Positions 44,565 to 56,582 are shown, counted from the first letter of the stretch. The stretch is DNA of 64,000 nt from Artocarpus heterophyllus (GCA_025403435.1 CM046331.1:29111893-29175892), one strand, 5' to 3'. Notes: generated by a model not told the origin, from the letters alone. Numbers and translations are program-made.

Positions 44565-46396
44565 CACATGAATTTCATTAGTGAACTGGGTTTGTTGTGT
44601 AGGTTGGAGCAACCGTTATGTGACAAAGAGGAAGTATCATTTTTTAATCCCAAGTGGCAATGGATGGAACAAGCCATTAGATGAGGGTGTTTTCGATGTT
44701 CAATCACACCTTCTACATGGTTTAATCCACTGCAATGGCTTAGGACACTTCTTGTCGATTAATGGAATGGAAGGAGGCTCGAAATACCTGTATGGAAGGG
44801 AAATAATGGACCTCTGGGATCGGATATGTGCAAATCTTCAAGCCCAGTAAAAAAGCTGAAAGAGTATTAATTTTCCTATTCCCTTATTTTATAACTAATT
44901 TACTAATCTGATTTTCTTAATCCATTTTCAGCAAAATAACAGTTGCAGATGTGTCGAAGAAACGATCCATGGAGCTCCGTCTTCTTCATGGCATTGCATT
45001 TGGACACCCTTGGTTCGGTAGATGGGGTTATGGTTTTTGCCATGGAAGTTTTGGAGTTATGGAGTATAATTACAAAAGAGCACTTGAAATTGTCTGCTCA
45101 TTGGAGCTGGACGGGATCACCAAGGACTTCTCTGAAACCAAACAAGCCAAGGAGATCAAGCAGATCATTCGTCTGTACCAGGACCTCAGTGAGACCAAGC
45201 TGATAACGCTAAATGAACTCCTCGAATTCATGCTTGCAGTCAAATCCCGAACCCGTAGAAAACCAACCATTGCTGTTTCAATAAATTCATTATCCTCTTT
45301 TCTTTCTTCTATTTCAAAGCCCTTCACAAGAGCAGATCTCCGGCAGTATAAGAAATTCAGACCGTTATTGCTAACATGGACAGCCGGTGGCCTCCGAGAA
45401 GACTTGAATTCGCAGCTGATGTGATCGTGAGCATGCTAAAGGAAAAGAAAGAAAGTTGCTTTGGCAATGGAGGAATGACTAGGCAAGATGTACGCGATGC
45501 TGCGAGGCTTCACTGGCTTGCTAGACTATGTCCTCGGGTCACTCAACAATGTGCTGGTCGGAAACCAAATTATTCGCCGAGTAGTTAATCCTGCCACCAG
45601 AATATTGGAATGCACAATTCATAAAGTTGGTGACAAAGTCTCTGAAGAACAAGAAATGGTCTCAAATATCTCATCTCCAGCTATGATAGTTCCCGGGCTT
45701 GTGTGTACAATGATGTATTTTTTTTGTACAAGCACGTGTTAATTGAGTATCCTGATTCAGAGCTTGTTGACGTGGCTACTCAGATGATTTTGGACGCCAA
45801 ACACTTCGTCAAGGAGTGGCCATCCGGAGATGAAGATCAGCTCCTGACTTTTATTTGCAGGCTTCTTCTGAGCAGTTTAGGAGTTGGGATTTCTGAGATC
45901 GTGCATGTACCATTGCAGGCGACATTTTCTGACCTAAAGGAGGCAGTGGAGTGCGCATTGAAGGACACCTACTGCATGACAGTGAAGATTGAGGTGGTGG
46001 AGATTGATGGACTTGAGGAGGTGGAAGATTGGGAGGTATTGTTTGGGAGGGTGGAATCAGGCTCAGAGATAAGGGTGCGGGGGGGTTAACGTGGACTCAG
46101 AAGACCCGTTGAGGCATCGAGGAGGCTGCATCGCGCGGAAGGTGGTGTGCGAGTGTGGGGCCAGGGATGATGACTGGGAGCTGATGGTGGCGTGTGATAT
46201 CTGTAAGGTGTGGCAGCACACTCGCTGCTGTGGGATCGAGGATGCGGAGACCATACCTCCCCTCTTTGTGTGTTCTGCCTGCTGTGAGTCTCTTGTCCCA
46301 CGGAGGGCTGATTATGAGCCTTCTATTGATCATCTTTCTTATGATTTGCTTCTTCTGAACCCTCCAACTGTGTTCAGTTTCGCAATTGGTTACTGA
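44565..46396 (+). pseudogene. PHD-finger gene fragment, MMD1/MS1-like, 5' truncated
   Basis: Starting near 44590 the translation reads VGWSNRYVTKRKYHFLIPS, GVFDVQSHLLHGLIHCNG and MEGGSKYLYGREIMDLWDR. After an intron come ITVADVSKKRSMELRLLHG, WFGRWGYGFCHGSFGV and later SLNNVLVGNQIIRRVVNPAT. It ends in a PHD finger with C4HC3 ligands: CECGARDDDWELMVACD, CDICKVWQHTRCCGIED, FVCSACC (about 46140-46290). This is the plant MALE MEIOCYTE DEATH 1 / MALE STERILITY 1-type family of nuclear PHD proteins acting in anther development. The N-terminal third is missing. Frame changes near 45415, 45495, 45700 and 46088 (the last with a TAA) show a pseudogene. The retained intron means a DNA-level copy or remnant, not a retrocopy. 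Confidence 0.88.
44849..44934 (+). other. Intron of the PHD-finger pseudogene
   Basis: GT at 44849 ('ccca|gtaaaaaag') to 'ccattttcag' at about 44934. It is AT-rich. Removing it joins DRICANLQA to KITVADVSKK in frame. Confidence 0.75.
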
Positions 46397-47778
46397 GATT
46401 TGGTACAAATTGGGATGGCTGGTTTGTCATTTTTTCTTTTTTGGTGAGCAGGGATTGACTGAATGAATCTCATGTTGGACTTCTGAAGTAATTCCCTGAG
46501 CAGGAAACAACATAACTTAACTTCTGCAAATTTTATCTCTATACGCAAGAGAATTCTTGTTGTAAAGAAATGATATATTCATGTATGAAGAAAACCGTTT
46601 TCCTCTTTGATCCTCCCAATTTCCTCAATTTACATATACGAGCTATAGTATAGATAATTCAGGTCTAGTACTTCCGATTTCAAAGTTATCAGTTCAAATC
46701 AATTTCTGTCGATTTCTTGGAGCTAGTTCTTGTGAATTGCGTTTTTGCTTGAACTCTTGCTTATAATGGCGTATTTGCATGTTGTTCTTTAAACTGTTTC
46801 GTTTGTACATAGAAATAGGGGAAGAAGGAAAGCAGTGACTTCTTGCCCTGATCAATATCCAGCAGCAGTGAATGTGAAAATGTGCGTAGTGGCGATCTTC
46901 CAAATTCTTCTCTGATTTACAAATGATTTCTCTGTAATTCTTGGGAGAACTGTAGTTCTTTCTTGCCTTGATCAAAATACAGCAGTGGAGAGAAAACAGA
47001 AATTGTAACATTGTGTGATGGAGTTTGCTTATGCATGGTTCAATTTTGTAGAACGCTGTTATTTCTAATTCTTATGATTCAGATGTTATTTTTGTGATTC
47101 TTGATTATACATAATTTTTGTTCCTAGAGAGGATATTCCCAAAATGATCCCTACACAGTCTAGGTACTATCAAGATGAGATTATATTGTAGATGTAACCC
47201 AATTCCTATCTACATAATCCTACCGTAAGGATAAAAGTTAAAAATGTGTTTGGAAATATAATTGGAACTTTATAGTTGGAACCAAAACACTAAAATATAC
47301 TTTTAGTTTATATTATAGCATGTGATAGTCTTATACTGTAATAGTTGAAACTTATAACTTATAACAATGTTACCAAATAAAACCTAATTTGATATGCTCA
47401 TTATATTTTCTCCACAAATTCACGCGTTCCCAGAGTTATGTTTTTTTTTTTTTTTAATCTACTAATAACGGTTAGTGTTGAGGACATTATTCTAAATCTT
47501 GATTTTGGAAGAACATAAAAATGGGAACAATTTTTCTTGCGAAAATTCCTTCATCATGTCAGTGGGTACGTGAAGCAGTAAGTTTTGAAACGTTCTCATC
47601 ATTCCTCTTATTGAAGAAGCTAATGTCGCACAATAAAATATGAAAGTTAAAAGGATCTAATGCTACGACTGGTCATCTTTTGGGCCGTACCTTAACATTT
47701 TTCTTACTTACACAGCTATGGAAATCTAGTGATATATTTTTTTAAAAAAATAAAACACACATGTATATACAAAACTCT

Positions 47779-47812
<34 letters not shown>

Positions 47813-47860
47813 ATTAACATAACATTTCTCAAAAGAGTTTTGTCTTACTTATACCACATT
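46397..47860. other. Non-coding DNA downstream of the PHD pseudogene
   Basis: No gene seen. A roughly 125-bp direct repeat occurs at about 46840-46870 and 46962-46990 ('cttgccctgatcaatatcca' / 'cttgccttgatcaaaataca'). An AC run lies at 47789-47812. The first few hundred bases may be the old 3' UTR. Confidence 0.55.
47789..47812. repeat. (AC)n simple repeat
   Basis: About 12 AC units. Confidence 0.92.
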
Positions 47861-50640
47861 AAAACTTATATTTAATGCTTACTCTATAACAAGTTCCAGA
47901 TTTATTAATATACATATAGAGTGAAAACGTTTCAATGGCGGTATCCATATCCTTGTCTACACTTTGCTCATGTACCGTCGCCAGCTCATTAGTGAATCTA
48001 CTATGACCTTTTAGCTGAATTACCAATAGCATGAAATAACTAGATGAGCTAATGCTCAGTAAGTCCAAACTAGCCCACCTATATAACTTACTTATATGCA
48101 TGATCTATTTATGCTTATTTATGAACATTCATTATTCTCTTTATATTTCAATCTTAACTAGGGCCTAAGTGTTTGTACCAAATGCACACATGGGTCATTG
48201 TAACACTGAGGCCAACATATAACTTAGAACTCCCCTTAAGTTGGGAGTTGGTACGATACTTTTCTTTTTATCTAATGATTCAATTACCAATCCGTTAATT
48301 TAGGTTGTCATACCATGCATGACGATTTATTTACTTACAATAAGTGCACATCATACACATTTCTTTAAATGTATTAAATACATAAATACATTTGTATATA
48401 TATTTTTTTCAAAAACCCTTTATTCCATACTGCAGATGGGGTTTGAAGTTACTTGGGTATGCTACAATATTAACCAACTTCCGCTTCCTCTGCTAACTGT
48501 CTAAGTGTCCTGCATAGATAGTTTATTGTCATTAGCTAACTTACTACTATTGGTCTATATGTCGATAAAATGTATACGTTAATTACTAAGTCGGGTTATT
48601 GCTCAGTTCAAAAACCCAATCACTATAGATTTTATTCCTCTTAGTTCACAATGTCTTATCGTCATAAACGAAGGGGGAAAAATTCTTTGCTAAAAACATT
48701 TTTTCTATTTCGGACGTTTCGGGATCCGTTCGAGCCCTTTTGCAAAAAAAGACATTTTTGCCCTCGACGGGCCTTTTTAAACTTCTTAGGCCTGAATTTT
48801 TTTTTTCTAACTCAACCCAAAATGTTGCTTATTAGCAGTGAGACTAAAATTCAAGGTATTGGTTCTCTTATTTTGGAATAAAAACCAAATTTAGCAAAAC
48901 TTTATAATTTTATTCCGGATATTGAAAATATCAACAATTTTGTCCCTCGGACCAAAAATGATCTTTTTATACTGTTAGCTTCAGTTTTTCACAAGGATTA
49001 AATTCTTGCAAAGTTTCTTACCCAAATTCCTTCTATTTAAAAACGTTTTTGTCCTTTTACTTTTATTAAAATTTTGTGATAAAAAATTATAAAATTCATA
49101 TTTCATAAACCGTTGCGAATTTTGACAAACCATCCATTATTCATAGCAGTTTCATCGAGATCTACAACTTTTGTTCTTTAACTTTTTTAAAATTCCCACT
49201 GCATAGTGGAGTTTTTTGCCATTTTTCAAAACTGTCGAGTTTGTATAACACTTTACAATTTAGTAAAATTTGTTCTTAAACATTGTGCATTCCACTATTT
49301 TAAGCAGGTTCTAAATCTTCTCTAGCAAATATTCATGTTTAAATATGTCAAACTTTCTTTTCCTTCGAAATCACTTGAACATTGCAAACAAATTACTTAG
49401 TTTGTAAACCAAATCAAATTCCAAGCATACAACCCCTAGTTTCTAACCATAACATATCACAAAATTATTTAAACACACCATAAGCGAACTTAGATTATTA
49501 CATGCCATACTTGAAAAAAAAAAAAAACAAACAAACAAAGCAAAACAACCATAAACTTAGAAAATAGGATGTTAGACTTTTACCAAAAAAATTTGGTGAG
49601 CTTGTGTCCTTCCAACAAGCTTGTTTTTCAACCTTCCTAGGCATGGTTCATGGAAAGAAAACCCTTATCAACATCCCCCTCCAATTCCCAAAGAAAAACC
49701 CTAGAAAGCTTTAAAAAGTTTAGATTTTACCTTGAAAATTTGAAAAGCCTTACTTGGCTTTTGTTCTTGATTTAAAACTTTGCTTGGAGGGTGTTTTTGT
49801 GGAGAATTTACTTTGAGAGAATTTTGAGAGAATAGAACTTGGGGCTGCCGTGTATGGAGGAAAAGAAATGAAAAAATTTTTGTTCATATTAGGCATTAAT
49901 CAAAGTTTCTTTACTTAGACTTTTTGGCAAATTAGGTGACTCACCATGGCAAGTCACCATTTTAATCATAACTAGGGTTAGTTTTGGCATAAAAGGATTG
50001 GGCCACATCAAGGGATAAGGTAGCTTAATCTCCACCCTTAAACTGTCCCTTAGGTGGGTCCATGACTTTACACAGTGTAATTTTACACTATGCTGTATTT
50101 TTTTCTTATACTGTTAGGGTAAAACTGGAGAAATATGTGCCTAAACAGTCTAAGATATTCTAACTTGCTCTTTGGTTCACTTTTCTAATCCCAAACATAG
50201 TATTTCATATATTTGTGTTTTTACTTAAACAGTGCTTACACTACATCTTGAACCTTTTACACTGTTTTGGGTTATCGTATGCTTTTCGACTTTATTTAGT
50301 ACTTAAATCATTTATTAATTTATATCACAATACTATAGTTAATTGTAATATAAATTTCATTTTAAGGATATTATTCACAAATTTTTATGCATTTAAGCTC
50401 ACAAAATTTGTATTTAACAATATCCAAAATTGCAGAAAATTCACATTCAAATTGCCTATTAATATTGTTCATATACACGTTATCGTCACTTACAAAAATA
50501 CAATTTATATAGATAAATTTGTCAATTAAATCCAAATAAGTACTAGATTTAATAATGAATTTTCCTTAAGCATTACATTTAACCACCAGATAGAATCTCA
50601 CTAACTCAAATCTTTTAGACTATTCCTCCTATATTGTTAT
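47860..50640 (-). repeat. Long-LTR remnant, Tekay/Del-like, minus strand
   Basis: On the minus strand the region follows the plan of the Tekay LTR in this window. It has a CT-rich 'attctctcaaaattctctc' leader (about 49820), a 'caaggtaaaatctaaac' donor-like phrase (about 49725), 'acacttaggccctagttaag' (compare 'acacttgggcccttaagat' near 32860) and 'acttactgagcattagctcatc' (compare 'acttactaagcattagcttatc' near 33007). Outer ends were not resolved. No internal coding region adjoins it, so it may be a solo LTR. Confidence 0.5.
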
Positions 50641-51198
50641 CTCAATAGAATTTATCCTATATATTATCTCAAAAAGTGTTCCTCCAATACGTTAGCCGGT
50701 AGTGGAGGGTAAACATCAGGTGGGTAGGAGTAGGGTTCTTAAATTTTCAAGCCATCCAATCAAAGTTTGGAAGGATTGATTTTAAATTTAACTCACCTAA
50801 TCACCTCAAAGTTAAAAGTAAAAAACCTATCCAATCAGAGTTTGAGTGGGTTAGTTGGGTTGAGTATAATAAAGGAGGAAAAAAAATAAAAACAAACAAT
50901 TTAATCCAAAATAAATCAAAATGTTAAAATTCGTAACATATTGGTGTTATGTAGTCCCAACATTATCCCAATAAGTCATAAACTAACATATAGATAAAAG
51001 GATTCACAACACAAGTTCAAATACATTAAGCATTAAGTCATAAACTAACAAATAAAACATAACAAAAACTAATACAACAAAAAAACTAGGAAATATCAAA
51101 CTATAGTGCATAATTACCAATCTCCAAGTCTCAAACTTTGAGAATTGTTAAAATGATCACGAAGAATAAAGAAATTTTCAATCTCAAGCTCAATCATT

Positions 51199-53200
51199 GT
51201 AGCGACCCAGCTACTCGAGCGTTACTTTGTATTTGATTCTTATACTTAATCTTACTTATACATAAAAATATAGAATATCTTTTTTATAATATCAACGTAG
51301 TAACATTACTTTGAAGTCATCAAAAATATTTCACAACACATATTAAACTTTTAATTGCGAAATATATATTTCTACGATCTTACAAAGGCAGTACTTGTTT
51401 ACTACTATATCATCCTATACTATAATAAATAATCAATCATTTAAAACAATGGAATTTCAAACTGCAGTATTATTAATGGCTTGACCATCACATTTGACCC
51501 ACCGCTGCCCCCAGTCCATTATTGCTTATTCCAATCTCTTGTGTATCGACCTTATCTAAGTGGCAGTTAAATGTTGTTGATGCTTACTAGTGAATGGTGA
51601 CGGATTAACACCATGTGCGGCTGTGCACGGTGCTCGGACAGCTCTTCCCTGCTTGCATCGACCTACTTAGACGTACCTATAACAAAAGGAGGGACGCATT
51701 AGAGGTAAAGGGGGGACACCGATGGGGTGCTAGACTAGAGCCCTTTGACGCTCAAGGTAGGTGCTGTTCGATAGAGAATGGGAGCTAGTTAGTTTGGAAG
51801 AAGCATGTTGGCCTCAAGCTACAGTAAATGCGCTCTGTTTATAGGCTGCCACTTGAACTGGGTGTTAGATGGATTTTACCCATGACCCGTGTATCACATC
51901 AAGGCTTGTTAGAAGGTAGTTTATATGTGTCACGGCCTTCGCTTATAGATCAGCCTTCATCTAATGGCAGAAACCTCTTTGGTGATGTTTGAAAAACATA
52001 TGTGCTTAATATATCTTATTATTGGTCTAAATCATATTTTCAAATTTGTTTTCCAAAATATCAAACTTACAATATTTACATGTATATATACCATTTCAAA
52101 TAAAAGAAATCTTTTGAGAAAAATCATACTTCTATAAAACAATTCACAGCAGCATATATTCATTTCAAATAAACATATTCATTGCCAAAAGAGTTAAACA
52201 ATGGATGAAGGGTGCATAAGATCCTACTTTTTTTGTAATATTATCTACGGATAACCTCTAATTTTCACAAGCTTAACCCACGATTATATAAGCTCCTAAT
52301 GTTGTTCAGACATAAACGGGTTTCTATGAAAGTAAGCGAGCACAAATAAATATACAATCAAAACTACAAACTTACATTATGTACAAATTTGACATTAGTG
52401 TGCTTTTGTGTATAAAATAATTATACAAGTGAAATGTAGTTTTCAAGGTTTTAAAATGCTTTTAAAGTGATTTCGAAAACATTTTTAGGTCTCAAAACAG
52501 CAAAGAATTGAACCGACATGAGTCAGGAGATTTAAGGGGCTTGGATGGAGGCGGCAGCCATATACCACCAGCCGACTAAACAGCCTCTAAAGGGTTAGTT
52601 GACCACTTCTCTTAGAACTGCTCTTTGCCTAGCTCCTAGCCAAGTTTTCTATGTAGTTTTCCATGCCAAAAAAACTTTTTAATGTAATAAATTAGTCCAA
52701 ATCACTTAAACAATCATGTATGAACAATTAAAAAAAAACATTTTCCCCAAAACTTAATACACAAAACACAATCCGAATAATTCAAACTCATATTTATGCA
52801 AAACTTAAAACAAAATAAGCGTAAATCTAATTTTTAAAACTTGAAAATTGAATTATCATTCATGCACTTAAGGAAACTAAATTTAAGCATGTTTAACATG
52901 TTTCTAATTTCAATGTTGAATAAAAAACTACCATTATTTATAGTTTCAAACATCAAATGCTAGATTCTATGTACTAATATTCAAAAAATGTTCATGCTTG
53001 CATAGGATTAGTACCATAAATTCTTTAGAGAGTTTGAGAGGAGAAACAAAAACTAAATTTTGAATTAATAGCAAACACAAAACTAGAGTCTTTTTTTTGG
53101 AAAACTTACCTTAAAAATCCTCTTTAAAAGTTGGAGAACTCAGTCACAAATCAAATATGGAAGCTCTCTTGAAGTTTGGTTATGGAGGTTCTTGTTTTTC
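51199..53200 (-). repeat. Possible second long-LTR remnant, minus strand
   Basis: The left edge is 'tgtagcgacccagctactcg', which on the minus strand ends in GGGTCGCTACA, a common plant gypsy LTR end. The body carries a 'tttaaggtaag' donor-like phrase (about 53110, minus strand) after CT-rich leader-like text. It is interrupted by the Tat-type LTR at 51575-51990. The right edge is not resolved. Confidence 0.35.
51575..51990 (-). mobile_element. Solo, truncated Tat-type LTR
   Basis: The minus strand reads 'agttcaagtggcagcctataaa', 'taatgcgtccctccttttgtt', 'aggtacgtc', then 'ccgcacatggtgttaatccg' and 'agtaagcatcaaca'. Each phrase matches the 3' half of the Tat LTR at 15221-15856 with substitutions. 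The LTR 3' end is at 51575 and the 5' part is lost beyond about 51990. No gag or pol is nearby. Confidence 0.82.
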
Positions 53201-53210
53201 TGAGTTTTTG

Positions 53211-53411
53211 AACAAAGGATTTTCTGCATAAGACTTCCTTAAACTTGATGTGTTTGACGAATTGGTCTCTAAACTAAAAATTTTTGCTATTGACCCCTCA
53301 AACTTTGAAATTTATTGCATTGCAAATCCAATTGAAAATGGTGTTGAAAATTTAATAGATTTTTGTCACATGCAAGTCACATGAGCTTTTCAAAAGAGCA
53401 TTTTATGTCCA
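53211..53411. repeat. Left terminal inverted repeat of a DNA transposon
   Basis: It pairs in inverted orientation with 62868-63030. Shared blocks include 'gtcacatgcaagtcac(a/g)tgagctttt', 'aattgaaaa...gtt(g/a)aaa' and 'ttctaaact(aaaa)'. The left copy has about 40 extra bp ('ttgctattgacccctcaaac' region). TIRs of this size and style suggest a Mutator-like element, but no transposase is present and I could not read a target duplication. Confidence 0.65.
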
Positions 53412-53865
53412 TTTGATCAATCAATCAATCAATAATAAAAATAATAATATAATTGCAAGGGGCATGGACCCATGTTCATTAATAATTCCTGGTTCCTCTA
53501 TGCTGGGTTTCCAAAGTTAAATCCAAATCATAAGGATATCTTTCTGCATTTATGGTTGCAAACAATACATATTTTTAACCAAAAAAAAAAGAATAGTTAT
53601 ATAAGAAAAACACAATATATAAATAAACAAACAAAAACTAATCCCAACAAAAGAGAAAACTGAAAAACCATTAGGGGTGGGTTGGGTTGCTGCCGCTAGA
53701 AGGTGGAGATGGCACCATGGTGAATATCGGCGAGACGAGGTTGGGCTGTCATTGTTGAAAGGGGGAGCTCACCAGATATGTTAGGGATCTTTGCGACAGC
53801 CTTGCTTAGGAGAGGGCTGTTTGTGACAGAGAAGGAGTACTATTGTAGGTGAAATCCTGAGCAAG

Positions 53866-54042
53866 GTGGCCAAGAGAGGCGCTTCATCGCCGACATTGGG
53901 TGGGGAGGGAACTTCGATGCCTGGATGTGGTGCTAGAGAGGGAGGAATTGCAATACCGACATTAGGCAGGGACGGTGCTTTATTACCTAGATCTAGTGCC
54001 GAAGAGGATCACTGTGACATCCAATCTAGTGCTGGAGAGGAA
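53866..54042. repeat. Minisatellite, left half
   Basis: Degenerate units of roughly 45-60 bp around 'gacattgggtggggaggg', 'gatctagtgccgaagagg', 'cactgtgacatc' and 'ctagtgctggagagg'. They keep an open plus-strand frame (53866-54066) that resembles no known protein. Confidence 0.65.
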
Positions 54043-54260
54043 TGTAGCTATAAGGTTCCAATTTAATTAATTAAAATTACTATGCTAAATAGGAATTAGT
54101 GTGCCAATTAAAAATGTAATTATCAATTAAACATTTTAGATTTTTTTAATTTATCTTATTTTACTCTTTTTATTTATTTTGTTTTCAACTATTAATAAAT
54201 GTTTTTAAATTTCTAGTTATTTATTTTACTAGTTTATAATTTCATTTTTATCATTATTGT

Positions 54261-54523
54261 TGTTAGGAATAATCAATTGTATATGTCCATTAAGAATCAG
54301 TGTCCAAAATTAGAACTGTATATTCATGTTGAAGTAAGCGCTGACATCAACATACGGTACTGTAGCAATGGTGGCTGTAGTTACTGTAGCAACTACGGCT
54401 AAAATTTTCCTATAAATACCCCATTCTATTGCCATTTTGTATAATTTGAGATTAAGAGTTCAATAGATTTTCTCTCTCTAAAATCTCTTACTTTGCCTTT
54501 ATATTTCTTAGTTTTTTATAACA
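54261..54523 (+). repeat. Copia-C 5' LTR (263 bp)
   Basis: TGTTAGGAATAATC...TTTTTTATAACA. Contains two 'tactgtagcaa' copies (about 54359 and 54382) and a TATA box at 54411. It is followed by 'cattatcagtacgaatgc', the primer-site position; the tRNA was not assigned. Confidence 0.94.
54411..54418 (+). promoter_or_regulatory. Candidate TATA box of Copia-C 5' LTR
   Basis: TATAAATA in 'ttttcctataaatacccc', conserved in the 3' LTR at 60501-60508. Confidence 0.65.
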
Positions 54524-54721
54524 CATTATCAGTACGAATGCTTTTATTCTAACTCAAGTCTCTAGCCCTCGTAAGCAAAGGCAAAGGTATATCATTTCTT
54601 TCAGTTATTTCTATATTTGCATAATACCATCTCCATAAGGTGGAGGCTTTACCGCCTAATTATAAGTGTGGTGTGATTACAAAATTATTATAAATTTCTC
54701 AAACATATTCTGCACATACAC

Positions 54722-54885
54722 TCTTCGAAAGGTTTACTAAGTAGATTGGCGTGCCTATTATACATACTCTACGTATACACCCTTCGAAAGGTTTACCGAG
54801 TAGATTGGCTTGTCCATTATACATATTATATATATATACCCTTCGAAAGGTTTACCGAGTAGATTGGCATGTTCATATTATTATT
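54722..54885. repeat. Tandem repeat in Copia-C leader, 60-bp period, about 2.7 units
   Basis: 'cttcgaaaggttta(c/c)' starts at 54723, 54782 and 54841. Each copy is followed by '(t/c)(a/g)agtagattggc' and an AT-rich spacer. Confidence 0.88.
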
Positions 54886-55442
54886 TCTACACACACATAC
54901 ATATATATGTATATCTTTCTTAACTCTCTGTTATTTATCTTAAATTTATAATTGGTCATGTTTATGTATTTATCTATATGCTACCATTACCAATTATCGT
55001 TTTCGTATTTTTCTTAAAATACTTACCAAGGGCAATATAGTCTTTATACTATTCTAACGGCTATAACAATATTCTAACGGTAATAAAACAACTAAATAAT
55101 GGCTAGTTTTTGTTCTATAAATTGGTAAATTCTTAACTCTTACATATCATTTCTCCTCTTACTCAATATCCTATCTCCTCTCTAGAAATCATCTTCTTCA
55201 TAAAATGTTTAACATAGTTACAATATTTCTTATTACTACTGTTATTATTCAAATCATCATTCTTTTTATTTCAGATTTATCCCTAGTTGTATTTCAACTT
55301 TTTATTGTAGGAATAATGCTTATAGTTATCCTTCTTTTATTATTACTATTTACTTTAATAACATGTAATGCTTGTAGTACTTATGCTTTGAATTAATAAA
55401 GTCATGGTTCTAATCAATTTTACATTTTTTATAGTTATCACC

Positions 55443-56520
55443 ATGTCAAACCTTGCAAAGCTCGAATTCATTGCATTGGATATCACTGGCAAAAATTACA
55501 TGCTTTGGATTCTTGATGTAGAAATGCATCTTGAGTCAATGGGTCTCTTGGAGACAATCAAAGAAGGCAACACCACATCATCGCAGGATAAGGCGAAAGC
55601 GATGATTTTCCTTTGCAAAAACCTTGATGAAGGTTTGAAATACTGAATATCTTATTGTTACAGATCTAAGTGCATCATGGAAGGATCTTAAAGAAAGATT
55701 CGATCATCAAAAGGAAGTTATACTTCCTACAACTCATGATGAATGGAATGCTCTGCAATTCCAAGACTTTAAAAAAGTCAGTGATTATAACTCTACTATA
55801 TTCAAAATAGTTTCATAGTTGAAGTTTTGTGGAGAGAAAATTACTGATGAAGAAATGTTGGAAAAGACTTACTCCATATTTCATGCATCCCATATAACCT
55901 TACGACAACAATACCGATTGTTTTAAGAAATATTTTGAACTAATTTCTTTTCTTTTGGTATCAGAGAAAAACAATGAGCTTTTGATAAAAAATCATTAGT
56001 CTCGTCCTACGGGTTCGACAGCATTTCCAAAAGCAAATGCTACAAGTATTGAAAATTTTAAACAATGACAAAACCATGGTCGTGGTCGTGGTCGTGGTCG
56101 TGGACGTGGTCGTGGCCATGGTCGGGGATGCGGTCAAGGTAGTTTTAACCCCACACAAAACGACATGATAAAAAAGAAACATCATAAAGGAAAACATAAT
56201 AAAGGGAAAAATGTTCGTAAAAATTCTTCCAAGAATCCTAAAGATTCATGCTATAGATGTGGTACTAAAGGGCATTGGTTTCGAGTTTCTCGAACACTAG
56301 AGCATCTATGTAAGCTTTATAAAGCATCACTAATAGGGACAGGAAAGGAAGTAAATTTTGTTGAACATTTAGATCTTATAGATGATTCAATACACCTTGA
56401 TGTTTCGGATTTTACTGATGATTTTATTGACAAGGATCTTGGTGATAATTTGTTAGTAAATGTAAAACTATGTCATATTTTATTTGTAATTTTTGGATGT
56501 ATTAATGTTATGTTTCATTG
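55443..56520 (+). pseudogene. gag: Copia-C gag, broken
   Basis: ATG at 55443 reads MSNLAKLEFIALDITGKNYM, a well-known plant copia gag start, then LETIKEGNTTSSQDKAKAMI. A stop falls at 55644 with frame change. The middle part (KVSDYNSTIF, LKFCGEKITDEEMLEKTYS) is in another frame. An Arg-Gly repeat from a CGTGGT-type hexanucleotide (about 56084-56140) precedes a zinc knuckle CYRCGTKGHWFRVS, where the last Cys is Ser (56250-56291). It would bind and package element RNA. Confidence 0.88.
56084..56140. repeat. Hexanucleotide (GGTCGT)n repeat encoding Arg-Gly repeats
   Basis: Seven or more units, some changed, in the gag nucleocapsid region of Copia-C. Confidence 0.85.
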
Positions 56521-56582
56521 AATAAAATGTTCCTTAAAATAATGCGTTTGGAACTTTATTCTTATTAAATTGTCTATTTCAT

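Noticed and set aside
46063..46408. Minus-strand open frames over the PHD-finger exon
   Set aside because: Shadows of the well-supported plus-strand PHD domain.
48651..48881. Open frame starting MSYRHKRRGKNSLL
   Set aside because: It lies in the minus-strand LTR remnant, is of low complexity and resembles no known protein.
55205..55396. Short very hydrophobic open frame in the Copia-C leader (possible membrane peptide)
   Set aside because: T-rich leader gives runs of Phe, Leu and Ile. No start context or conservation evidence, and it lies just before the gag ATG.
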